Part shown: positions 10,093 through 19,978 of the stretch, in pieces
Layout of the letters: every line of letters begins with the position of its first letter
Numbering within the stretch: the first letter of the stretch is position 1
Source: Pelargonium cotyledonis
Lineage: Eukaryota > Streptophyta > Magnoliopsida > Geraniales > Geraniaceae
Direction of reading: 5' to 3'
Assembly (NCBI GenBank): GCA_036897625.1
Contig: JAYMTA010001076.1
Location: forward strand, 1-21,943
Length of the DNA: 21,943 bases
The notes under the pieces: generated by a model
Databases searched by the model: none
Seen by the model: only the letters and a program-made list of their open reading frames with translations
What the model was told of the DNA's origin: nothing
Program-made: the position numbers and the translations under genes

Positions 10093-10260
10093 TATAATTG
10101 ACTTTGCTTTCAACAAATCTTGTAACCATGAAGAGGCTTGATGAGCAATTTATATCATCATATATGGACCCTAGCTTGTTGGCAATTAGCAAAAACATTG
10201 TAATGTTGGGAACAAGAGAGCAAGTGAGAAGCACAAAATATTATTGCATGGTTTTGGTGT
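10093..10260 (-). promoter_or_regulatory. Laccase core promoter
   Basis: On the minus strand the sequence around 10158-10148 reads GATATAAAT, a good TATA box about 60 bases upstream of the laccase ATG at 10092. That implies a short leader of roughly 30 bases. No other element can be assigned. Confidence 0.45.
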
Positions 10261-10892
10261 AATGTCATTGTAGTGCACACAAGCAAGTAGGGAAGCTAGT
10301 GAATTTGGGCATCATCAAGGTTGGTTTGTGGTGTAATCTTGAGTTTTTGAGGCTTGGATTTTAGGTAAATTGGTGAATGCTTCAACCTAATCAAGGTGTC
10401 TCATTATAGAACTTGACACATCAATTGAAGTTAAGATTTTGATAAATACCCACTTATAGTAATTTAATTTTATAATCTTGAGTGCCACATATTTAAAATA
10501 TTTAATTAGTTATCAACAATTCAGCATGACCATACTTGAGTTTCATTGTATTAACATTTACATATGGTCGAAGATGAAATTCATTCGGAATTTATAAAAA
10601 TTTGTAAATTACGTTAAAAATAATAAATTTTAAATCGTATAGTATTATTCGCTAAATTCCGCATCCCCGATAAGTATTGTGTTTTTTAACTGTCATGGTG
10701 AATTCACAGCCGGTATGCATGGATATTTTTAATTGTTGTACCATCTTTGAACCATAATTACGAAATCATTAATAGAAACTAATTAATTATGAATTTTTTT
10801 AAGTATAAAATTAATTAAAGAAACAGACAAACAAACGTGGTGTAGCAGAAAACGACAGGTGAGGTGGAGATGCAGCAGTGTCCGCAGATCAA
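10261..10892. other. Intergenic DNA upstream of laccase
   Basis: AT-rich, no ORF or RNA gene recognised. Part of it may serve as the distal laccase promoter. Confidence 0.55.
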
Positions 10893-11794
10893 GGGCTTGT
10901 TTGGTAACACTACTAGAGGGCTTTTAGTTATGACAAGTCTATTCACTGTTTGTCGCCTAAGATTGTGGCAGTGATAAAATTTAACTGCTGTGTTTGCTTA
11001 TAAAGAGCTTCTGTATAGCTTCTGTAATGATTATCAATTTTGAAGAAGCAATTTTTTTTTTGCTTATGTCTGACACAGAAGCAAAAGTAGAGAGATAAAA
11101 AATTTGTATTCCATATATGCCCCCAATTTTGACATATTAATTGTCTATTTTGTCCCTCTTATTTTGGTATTTTAGCATATATGTTGATTGTTATTAGAAA
11201 AAAATTGACATTTAGAAAAAAAAAGTTAACACTTTTAAAACAAAGGTTGGTTATTCTCATGAATATGTTGACATTTTTAGTAAATAGGTTGATTGTTCTT
11301 AGCAAAAATTTGATATTTAAAAAAAAATGACCTTTTTAGTACAAAAGTTGATTGTTCTTATGCAAAAATTGAGTTTTTATAGTGCATATGTAGATAGAAA
11401 ACATACTAAGTTATGAAACAATTTTAATAGTAACGTGATCAAAATATTGTTTAACATAGTTATAAAATAATTTTTTTTAGTGCAAATGTAGATAGAAAAC
11501 ATACTAAGTTATAAAACAATTTTAACAGTAACGTGATCAAAATATTGTTTAACATAGTTATAAAACAATTTTTTTTGTTATTGTATATTAATATTTATAT
11601 GCATGTACATTTTAGTCATTTTACTTACAACAACCATGTATGAGAAAATAAAAATTCAAATTTTGTTTATTTTTGCTTTAGAATACAGAAGCACTTTTAT
11701 TAGCTTCCACAAACTCTTTTTAGCAAATATAAATGATTCTAAAAACTATTTTGAAGCTGCTTTTAGTTTTTGAGTATTATTATCAAACAAGCCC
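10893..11794. mobile_element. Non-autonomous DNA transposon-like element (possibly hAT-like)
   Basis: The left end begins GGGCTTGTTTGGTAA (10893) and the right end is its inverted counterpart TTATCAAACAAGCCC (ending 11794), matching at 14 of 15 bases. The 902-bp interior is very AT-rich with long A and T runs. It repeats AGAAGCA/GCTTCT-type words near both ends and has no transposase ORF. These traits fit a deletion derivative or large MITE. Ends of the GGGCTTGTTTGG type are known from plant hAT-like MITEs, but I found no clean 8-bp target duplication, so the superfamily is uncertain. A 10-base word AGAAAACGAC flanks the element at 10847-10856 and 11805-11814, not directly abutting it. Confidence 0.7.
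11381..11577. repeat. 98-bp tandem duplication inside the transposon-like element
   Basis: Copy 1 starts at 11381 (AGTGCATATGTAGATAG) and copy 2 at 11479 (AGTGCAAATGTAGATAG). They then run nearly identically through ACATACTAAGTTAT, the AACAGTAACGTGATC region (AATAGTAACGTGATC in copy 1) and a closing T-rich run. High identity indicates that the duplication is younger than the general decay of the element. Confidence 0.85.
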
Positions 11795-12594
11795 AAAAGG
11801 AACTAGAAAACGACGATAAATAGACATACAGAGAATGGGTATTCACATAAGATGTCGACGACAGTCCTTATACTTAGCCATATTTGCAAACCAAGTCCCT
11901 GTATTTCTAAAACTCTTCAGGTTTGGTCAACCATTATTTATGAACTCTTCTATTCCCTTGCAATGCAAGATGTGGTAGAGTCAAATATGTATTGTTTTAG
12001 CCACAATTTTCTATCATTTTCCATGTGGGTGGTCCAGTTCAACTCTGTGAATCAATTATGATTCAATTACTAAAATTCTGACTGTAATAAATTCTTGCAT
12101 CAAAAACTTAGCGATATAAATTTACTTATGTAAGGATATATGTGCACAGAATTTTATAAGATAAACTTTATTTGTGTAGTTTTATTCAAAATAAGCATTT
12201 TATTCTATTTTAGTTTTTTTAATGAGTAGGTGTGCATCCATATATGGTAAACTTATATCAGAAAATACGTATTCATCTACTTTTTTTTTAGAATAATATT
12301 CATTTACTTTTAAAAATTCTCTTTTGAGCCATTTAAACTAGCAAATTATGGTTATGAAATACTATGCATAAGTATAAACGAGCATATTATAAGCTCTATT
12401 TTGATATATGCTAGTTTTTTAGATTTAGATTTAGATTTCAGCATTCTCTAAAGAAAAAACAAAATGTAAACTAAAAATTTGAATATATATTCAAAAACAA
12501 TATAGTGTGTGAGATACAAAATATTTACTAGAGAATGTGAATAAGACAAAGATTAATTTAAAGTGAAGTAAGAATGAGTTCTCTCTTCTTTTCA
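11795..12594. other. AT-rich intergenic DNA
   Basis: No convincing gene. A 69-codon ORF at 11852-12061 lacks any recognisable motif and neighbouring splice logic. Runs of A and T and short repeats such as TTAGATTTAGATTTAGATTT near 12419-12438 are present. Confidence 0.55.
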
Positions 12595-12921
12595 CTAATG
12601 GAGAAAATATTTACACTTACAACTATGAACCGATCGAGTCGTGTAGTTGATTGGTGGTAAGAGTGAGTCTTGTTGTGATGGTTTACCTCTCCAACGTTTC
12701 ATTTGTAGTAGTTTGGAGATGTGTTCAGGGTTCCTTGAGGGAATAAGAAATTTGGCTGTGTTTGAAGAGGTGAAAGGATAAAGATCTTCATAAACGGATT
12801 TCAATATTATAACATGCGTGTGTTTTGTAGCGCTCATGCATGTTTCAAGGTCCCCTAAGGTTTGAGTAGGCGCTACAACATGAGTCGTGCACTTGAACAT
12901 TCTCCAATATTTTTTTTTCAA
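12595..12921 (-). CDS. Unrecognised ORF (up to about 108 codons), doubtful
   Basis: An open frame on the minus strand whose product contains CTTHVVAPTQTLGDLETCMS and ends SVHSCKCKYFLH. I recognise no domain or family. The first codon of the open frame is not ATG in the sequence; the first in-frame ATG is shortly downstream (MFKCTTH). It lies just downstream, in transcription direction, of the ORF at 13136-12960. The two could be exons of one unknown gene or random open frames. Base composition is less AT-extreme than the surroundings, which is the only positive sign. Confidence 0.2.
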   Translation of the reverse strand: MKKKYWRMFKCTTHVVAPTQTLGDLETCMSATKHTHVIILKSVYEDLYPFTSSNTAKFLIPSRNPEHISKLLQMKRWRGKPSQQDSLLPPINYTTRSVHSCKCKYFLH

Positions 12922-12959
12922 GTCATCGGTTAACTAACGATCTAATAACACATTTTCTC

Positions 12960-13136
12960 TCAAAATAATAAAGAAAATATTATTCTTTTTTGTTCATTGC
13001 TTCCGATGTTTCCTCGAGAAAAATAGGGAAGCTTATCTTGAGCATGATCATCAATAATCACACATCTTGCAAGACCAAAAAGATGAGAATCTCTCACCAA
13101 TAAGTCAATAGAGTTTGGGGAAGACTCAAAACACAT
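12960..13136 (-). CDS. Unrecognised 58-codon ORF behind a TATA box, doubtful
   Basis: Minus-strand ORF starting at ATG 13136 (MCFESSPNSIDLLVRDSHLF...), 58 codons plus stop; the open frame continues 9 bases further upstream to a TTG. About 30-40 bases upstream the minus strand reads GGGGTATAAATGGAGG (13179-13164), a textbook TATA box. The product matches nothing I know and has no signal peptide. A GTGAGAG donor-like site lies inside it, so the true exon structure may differ. Either a small unknown gene or a decayed gene start. Confidence 0.25.
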   Translation of the reverse strand: MCFESSPNSIDLLVRDSHLFGLARCVIIDDHAQDKLPYFSRGNIGSNEQKRIIFSLLF

Positions 13137-13159
13137 CACTCTCAACAGTGACTTCTCAC

Positions 13160-13182
13160 CTCCATTTATACCCCTTGAATTA
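13160..13182 (-). promoter_or_regulatory. TATA box with no assigned gene
   Basis: Minus-strand GGGGTATAAATGGAGG is a close match to the plant TATA consensus TATAAAT with GC-rich flanks, about 30 bases before the ATG of the 58-codon ORF. It could be an active core promoter or chance. Confidence 0.35.
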
Positions 13183-13790
13183 TTCAGCCACCCATGGCCA
13201 TCTCATTTTTGTCAAATAAAATATTATTTCCAAGAAACACCCCATAAGCAAACTTGGAAAAAACAATCCCACTTCCACTAGTTTTTTCTTGGAATAACAA
13301 TTTCCATATTCTTTCTTGAACCTACCAAATTCTTCATTTCACCACTTTCAACCACTACTGCAAACTGGTCAATGAAGCAAAAAATGGGGCACTTTGATTG
13401 AATTTAGGCAAAACCCAGTAGTAGAAATTCAAATTTCCAGGTGCTACAGCTACAAAAACTTTTGAAGAATCATGCCTGCAAGCCACAATTCAGGTGGCAA
13501 AATCATGATTCTATCTAGATGTGTATGCTCATACACTTGACGAGTGTAGCTATACATATTCACTTGAAAAGTCACCTTACTTAACACATATCTGAGCAGC
13601 AAGCAACCTTACACATCAAGTATCATCATGCCCCTTTGCATTTGCACAAGCATTACAGGGTATCTAAACAGCAGCAGAAAACAAAAACAATAAACTGCCC
13701 GGTGCAGCGCAATGGATGATTGCCAGAACCCTGTACAATTTCAACTTCACCTAATCAAATGAGAAAACAAAGTTTCTATAGCTTCCGTTG
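13183..13790. other. 3' flank of the IDD gene
   Basis: About 600 bases downstream of the IDD stop codon at 13791. The part nearest the stop (about 13480-13790) is likely the 3'-UTR. No other gene is recognised. Confidence 0.55.
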
Positions 13791-15980
13791 TCATGAGTTC
13801 CTTCCCATGTCTTTGCCGGAAAATTCTCCACCTCCATACGATGCTGCAGCTGCAGCCACATCAAGGCCGCCACCAATGGAAGTAATTAGGGCTGAAAGGC
13901 CACCATTGGGGCTGCCGCTAGCTGCAATCCCCAGTCCAAGGAAATCAAGGGTTGTTTGTTTCGGACCAAACATGGAAGAAGTTCCCATCATCAGTTCCTT
14001 CAATCCAGAACTTCCATCGCAATGAAGTCCAAGTCCAAGCCCTGCGGGGACAGAGTTACCATCCGGCTCTAGTTGCTGATGATTCCATTGCAAATTCTCT
14101 TGCTGTGCAGACGAAGATGAAGATGACACCATGCCAAGCCCGCGAAGCAAGGATGCATTTGTAGCTGCTGCACCCATCTGAGCGGCTTTCTGTAGTAGTG
14201 CAGTAGCAGACATGGCAGGTTGTGGCGGAGGAGCATATTGCCAACGCTCTTGTGCTGCTGTCCCAAAAAGTGAAGAACCGTGGTTTGTTGACAGGCAAAG
14301 AGAAATGGGTTCTGTACTACACGATGCTACAAGATCAGCAGGGCAATCTGGGCGTGCCATGGCTCGGATTAAGTCGGTAAATGCTGGAGGTTGAGGTTGA
14401 GGAGGTTGTAAGCTTCCAGCTCCCGAAGCACTAGAAGAAGCAAACATGCTTGCAAATACACTACTGCTGGTACTGCCATTGCTGCTAGAACATGTACTGC
14501 TGCTACAGCTTCCATTCATCCCGGTCACAGCGGGTGTATCTTCAATAACAGGAGTAGGATTTTCCGGCAACTCTGAAGTGCAAATCAACAAAAGAAACTA
14601 AAATCAGAGGTCAATTAAACAAACAAACAAACATGGAAAGTTGAAAGTCGAAAACTTTTCTTTACTAAAAGCCATGGAGGAAAAAAGTGGATCAATTATG
14701 GTGTCCTTTATCCATAGTCCTAACTCCTAACATACTTCAATCATTCTTTTCAGCTTTTGGATCAATTGGGTTCCCATATCAAGATCAGAGCTATTGAATT
14801 TTGGTTGAAGAGAAACTCTATCACAGCAAAACCTTAATTTCCCTCAAATCTCATATCAGTTACTGTGTGTCCAGATAACAACAAACAAAATATAGGTAAC
14901 GGACAAAACATACTACAATCCAAGAACATACAGATAGAGAAAGAGCAAAGATTTTCTTGTTTTATTAAACCAAAAGAGACATCTGACAAAACCAACCTAC
15001 AAATTTGAAACCTTGTCAATTTTTAGTGGCACAATTGAGCTTACCCGAACTTGGAATTGGAGCCACAACTCCAGCTGGCTGAGGAAGAGCTGGCGGTGGT
15101 GTTGGATCCTGAGCTGGTGGGGGTGGTTGTGGCGGTGGCGGAGATGTAGCGGCCACCGGAGGTTTAGGGTCTGATTCTGAATTCGGATTTGCTATCTTCA
15201 GTTCAGGCTGAGCTCTGGCGCTCTCCTCCGCCAACGCATCACAGAAAGCCCTGTGCGTGATGAAGCTATCCCTCCTACAAAACAATCAAACAGAAAAGTT
15301 AGAATAGATCAAACTCAGCAACAATTGGAGAAGAAAAATGGAGCAAGGAACAGAGAGGCAATGATCTAAGAACCTCGAAAACAAGGTCCCGCAATCGCAT
15401 TTGTACTCTCTGGTTCAGCAAATCTTCGAGTGAGCCTTCCAATCTGACTGGACAGCATATTTCTTGGAACACTTGTCGCATTTCCACTTCTTCTCGCCGT
15501 GCTTCCTGCAAAAATGCTTCTTTATCCCAGTAAGATCACCCAGAGCTCTCGACGGATCGTGGTGGACACAAGACGCCTCGGGGCAGACATAGACCCTCTT
15601 TTTCACCTCCTTGCTCGACCGCTGCCTCAGCTTCCATGGCAGATTGTGACCCCGGCGGTGCAGCTGCAGATTCTGGTCCCTCTGGAACCCTTTGTTGCAA
15701 ATTTCACAGACGAATCGGTTCGTAGCCAGCAGAGTCTTGGGAGACAGAGCAATCACCTCAGCATCCGGATCTGCAAAACATTTAAAATTGATCCATCAGA
15801 ACCGACAATTCGGCAGAAATGATGATCGACAGAAAATGGGCTTTTTTGTCAAGTACCTGGCATTCCGGGAAGGTTCCGCTTTTTCTTGGCCGTGGGCTTG
15901 GGCGGAGCCGCCTGGTTGCCAGATGAAGAGGCGCTGGCTGCGCCGGAGGCAGTGGAGGAATTGTCCATGTCTACCGGCAT
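13791..15980 (-). CDS. IDD (INDETERMINATE domain) zinc-finger factor, GAF1/ENY type, with an internal TGA stop
   Basis: Minus-strand coding exons 15980-15857, 15770-15374, 15274-15045 and 14572-13791 join with GT-AG introns into 1533 nt, 511 codons including the final TGA. In order: [13 protein letters not shown] start, basic [10 protein letters not shown], then C2H2 finger 1 (Cys63-His83), finger 2 (Cys104-His132) and C2HC finger 3 (Cys139-Cys159). Codon 160 (15417-15415) is TGA where the family has Gly (CGT-REY). Finger 4 (Cys166-Cys185, [20 protein letters not shown]) follows, then a Pro-rich stretch, [15 protein letters not shown] (371-385) and TLDFLGLG (458-465). All downstream IDD motifs are intact. 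IDD proteins are nuclear transcription factors. The MPVD start and both C-terminal motifs point to the IDD1/IDD2 (ENHYDROUS/GAF1) group, whose GAF1 member works with DELLA and TOPLESS in gibberellin responses. As sequenced, translation would give 159 aa with three fingers and no effector region. A sequencing error, a recent null allele, or a truncated product are all possible. An in-frame TGA upstream supports the ATG chosen. Confidence 0.9.
15415..15417 (-). other. In-frame premature stop codon (TGA) in the IDD gene
   Basis: On the minus strand TGC TGA ACC AGA GAG TAC reads Cys-stop-Thr-Arg-Glu-Tyr. The near-invariant family sequence here is Cys-Gly-Thr-(Arg/Lys)-Glu-Tyr, so a single G-to-T change turns GGA into TGA. 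The frame is open and conserved on both sides. Confidence 0.9.
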
Positions 15981-16680
15981 GGTCACTGCTTCAAGGGTTT
16001 GTTTCAGCTCAAATCAGCTGGATAGATAGAAAAACGTTAGAGCATTAATACCAGAATTCCAAAAGAAGCTTTAAGCGACCCAAATCACCAAAACCTAAAA
16101 TACTTCTAGGGTTTCAAATCTTCTGAACAAAAGGGACCGTCTTGATTGAACTTACCTAACAAATTAAACTGTACGGGAGCTTGGGTCTCCACGAGCAAGC
16201 TCTAATGGAATCAGAAACGGCTTAACAGCGCGAGACACGGGCCTTGTACGGATCTGGATGGAAAGGGAGGAGAAGGTGGAGAGAAACAGAAGCGAAATAA
16301 AAAAGATGAGATCGGCGATCGGGAGAGAAAGGTCTGAACTGAAGTGCAGAGAGCGAGAGATGAGGTTGAAGAAAGGAAATGAGAAGAGGTGAGCTCAGGT
16401 AGCTGATTAGCTCGACCTCTCTGTTCTCATCTACCAGTCAATTCAATCCACCTTTTCTTTTCTTGTTACTTCACCTACCAGCTCACCTCACTCTGACCCA
16501 AAAATCCCATTAACCCAGAACCCCAAATCATTAAACTCACACCCCCACAGCTTTTTCAACTCTGAAATCAAAAGCAAAATCTTGCCGGTGGCAGCTACTT
16601 CCAATCCTACAAGTCAAAACCGAAACTTTACAGATTCAGGAGCCGAGAATCCGATATATCGGTATGGGATGAAGTCATGA
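15981..16680 (-). promoter_or_regulatory. IDD 5' leader with probable leader intron
   Basis: On the minus strand GTTAG|GTAAGTTC (donor at 16155) and CTATCCAG (acceptor ending at 16018) could define a leader intron of about 138 bases upstream of the ATG at 15980. The minus strand further upstream is pyrimidine-rich, as in many plant leaders. No clear TATA box was found. The transcription start is unknown. Confidence 0.4.
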
Positions 16681-16740
16681 AGAGAGAGAAGGGTCTGTAA
16701 AGAGACGATGGAGAGAGAAGAGAGAGAAGAGAGAGACGAG
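16675..16740. repeat. GA/CT-rich microsatellite upstream of the IDD gene
   Basis: Interrupted GAGAGA/AGAGAA units (for example 16711-16738) give CT repeats on the gene's sense strand. CT-rich tracts near transcription starts are common in plant promoters and GAGA repeats are binding sites for BBR/BPC proteins. A role here is only inferred. Confidence 0.65.
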
Positions 16741-16759
16741 ATCTTGTTTGTTGTCTGCA

Positions 16760-18840
16760 AGTAAGAAAGATTTTAGACAAGTCTTGGGTATGACTGAGGC
16801 CTTTCGGAAGATGGACAAAAAGGATTAAAATAAAGGAAAAAAAAATGAGATTACTTAATGTCTAATTTAGTTTAATATATGTGGGGTTTTGTCGTAGGAA
16901 CTCGGACGATGTCAACGTCTCTGCCTTCCCGCGGTAAATAATTGTAAAGTTTTTGAATCTCGTCCTTCGTTTTCACATGGATAGAATCGAATAGAATTCA
17001 CATTCGATTTTGTAATTTACTGATTACGCTCTGGTTATAAGATAAGTTAAATTATTTCCGTTCATTTCATTTTTAATACGCTTTTAATTTCAAGTTAGAT
17101 TGCAATTTGAGTCATGACTTACGACTCGACATAAACACGATACATAGTTTAGCATATTTGAATTCAATTTAACTTAATTTGCCTTGATTAGATCATTTTG
17201 TTTATTTAATCATATCGTGATCTTGTTAAATCCACTTGCAATCTCTTGTTTAAGGGACATAGTGTTGAACCAATTACGGCAACCCACTTCTATTCTTATA
17301 AAAACATACTAATTTATTACATGTTGCGATATATTACATACAATGATTTCTTAAAATAAATCAATTAGTGTTGTATAAGTTACATGTTTTTTTTATAAAG
17401 AAATGTGCCGAAATTATTTCTTGCAACGATTTAAAGGAATATATATACAATGAACAATAGTGTTCAGGAAATGTCATTAAAATTCACCTAACACACAATA
17501 AGATATATTAACATGAGAAATTGATTCAAGCATCTAAATTGTTTTGAAAATGAACCGACGTGTCATATTTTCCTACACCGTCATTGTCCTCTTCATAAGT
17601 TTTTGAGGAGCAGTAGAACTAAATTTTCATACGACAAATTAAACTATAGAAGTCACATAAAATTTATTACTAATGATGTTACGACAACAAGTGTGGTAAA
17701 AGAATTATTAATGTGAGTCACTCTCAAAGTGAAATAACTTTGTAACTTGTTTGGCAAATAAGTTAAAATAAATTGAGTCTTCTCCAAAGTCAAATAAATT
17801 TTAACTTGTTTGTAAAATTTAACTATTTCTCTAAACCAATAGAGATTTGACACATAGCATAACTCATTGCCTAAGCCGAGCGAGCGCGTTTGACAGCTCC
17901 TATGCTTTGCCCAATGCCCACCATGTCACTGTGTTGCATTTTTGGGGAACCTTGCGTTTTGGATATTTTCTTATGTCGTTAACTTACTAGGAACTAACTT
18001 TATTTTATTTTCCTTAGTAAAATACAAATTAGAAGGTATGGCAAGAATGAAAAGGAGTTTGTGATTATATTATTATAATACAGTTTTATTTGAGAGAGAA
18101 AGGAATAATTTACACCATAATAATTTTTATAGGATCACACTAATGAATGAATATATAATGTTACGATATCATTGCTTAGGAGGGCCTTTGTGAACATTTT
18201 TGCGAATATTGTGAATCTATCTACATTGATTTACAATGATCGTGATAGTCATTGTACGATTCTTAAAAGGTGTATTGTTGTTTATTTCGATATTGTCTAT
18301 GGGTAAAATCAGGTCAAGAATAGGGTGATTTTAATAAATTCAATAACATGATGAAAGGCTTTGGTATTACACCCTAACGTGGGCCAAATGTTTGGCATAG
18401 GATGACGTTAGATACCTGATAATGCTAATACATGTTTGACAATATATTATCTAACTGGTGTTCATACTCACTTTTGCATATAGTATCTTGAGAATTATAA
18501 AGCCTATAGGAAAAATTTGTGTACGTATTTCGTCCACAAATTAAGGGACATCTTTCATCGGCCTTAAATTGAAGTGATTTGCTTCTTTTTATCTTTACCT
18601 CTAAAAAAATCACAATTTTAGACAAAATTTGTTAGATAAATGTACATTGAAATATAAAAAACGAGATTACAAAGTTTCATTCTCTTCAAGTAATGGTGTA
18701 TTTATCTTAGCAAATATTGTCTCTAATATGGTGTCCTGTGATGATTGATGGTGATGTCTACACATTTTGAGAACAAAGCTTCTCGGTTTGTCTTCTAAGG
18801 ACGATACTCATTTATTTGTCTTACAATTCTTGATATGAGA
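16760..18840. other. AT-rich intergenic DNA with diverged repeats
   Basis: No convincing gene: ORFs are short, without motifs and without supporting splice structure. It contains a diverged 60-base tandem repeat (listed separately). Much of it is probably decayed transposon sequence, but no ends can be assigned. Confidence 0.6.
17715..17834. repeat. Diverged 60-bp tandem repeat
   Basis: Copy 1 at 17715-17774 and copy 2 at 17775-17834 share GAGTC-CTC-AAAGT-AAATAA and TAACTTGTTTG at a fixed 60-base offset, with many substitutions between them. An old local duplication. Confidence 0.6.
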
Positions 18841-19960
18841 CCATCTCCTTCGGCTCGGGTTATTGAGCTCTGATTGCACTCATCCTGGAACCATAGGTCT
18901 CGCACTGGTGAGACCCGCCGTGATCATTTGATTCTTCTTACGCACGCTGACCTCATAGTGACCAACTTATGAAATATTAGGTAACATTTATTTTATATAA
19001 ATCATCCGTATACAATGTATTACGATTATAAGATAGAACACTTAATCTTTCCTCGCTATTTTTTTTAGCCTACTCAAATTAGTAATATTCATGGGAGCAC
19101 CATTTAATTAGGCCAAAGGGACAAGTTGATAAAGCAATCTCACCACACTAATATAATAGCATTTGACAAATATTGATCTCTAGACTCTAGTAGTGGACAA
19201 ATAATTGGTATTAATTAATTAACTAATTTATATCTAAATAGATTGTTTATGACCATTATAAATAATCAGAAGCAGATGCATGAAATGAGCATACAACCAA
19301 AAGCCCGGCATATTTCTTCTGCATTTTTTTATTATAACTTTGCATTGACTTGAAACTCATTTTTAATTTTCTTTTAAGTTCTATTCTAAAAGAACAGTAA
19401 AAAAACTATTTCATTTAATTGTTCAATTCACAATACTTATTTCTTAATTTTCATTACTTTAAGCACTGTCATGGCCAATTTGGAGACGGCAAGGCTTGAT
19501 TACAAATTGAGAATAAAAATGGGATTAATTTACTTAATTAGTGATATGAAAAGTCTGCAAATGACAAATTAAGATTATGTAAAGCTTACACAAATTGTGA
19601 TGCTTATGCACTATTGGAATTCACGTATATTTATAGAATTTGACTAAAAGAATTTGCACTTTTATTTAGGAGTCGATTTGGTCCAATCGATTTGGCTCAC
19701 CAATAAAATCAATGCATCTAATAATAGAATATATCTATACAAAAGAAGAAGCTACTAATTAGAGAACAATTAAGGACATCTTATTAGCATATTCTATGAC
19801 ACCCATTTGTTATTTTTTTAAAGTCCCATTTGTTAGTTAATTATGATAATTTTTCCCTGGTTTAAGTTCACTATATCAAATTACCAATAGATAGATAATC
19901 ATATTGAAATTAAAGTATAGTGATCACCAAACAACAAAACTAGGTATCCCTCTCTTACGG
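18841..19960. other. Intergenic DNA, possible decayed repeat
   Basis: A short, less AT-rich island at about 18845-18955 contains a perfect 6-bp stem GGTCTC/GAGACC (18896-18901 and 18910-18915, 8-base loop). It may be a relic of a retroelement, but no ORF, terminal repeat or tRNA-like box is clear. The rest is AT-rich with no gene. Confidence 0.5.
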
Positions 19961-19964
19961 TGAA

Positions 19965-19978
19965 ACACACACACACAC
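19965..19978. repeat. (AC)7 microsatellite
   Basis: Seven AC units followed by TGTGTTG. A simple sequence repeat with no assigned role. Confidence 0.85.

Noticed and set aside
15499..16048. Plus-strand ORFs of 107 and 118 codons over the IDD exons
   Set aside because: They lie antisense to strongly conserved IDD coding sequence and have no family features.
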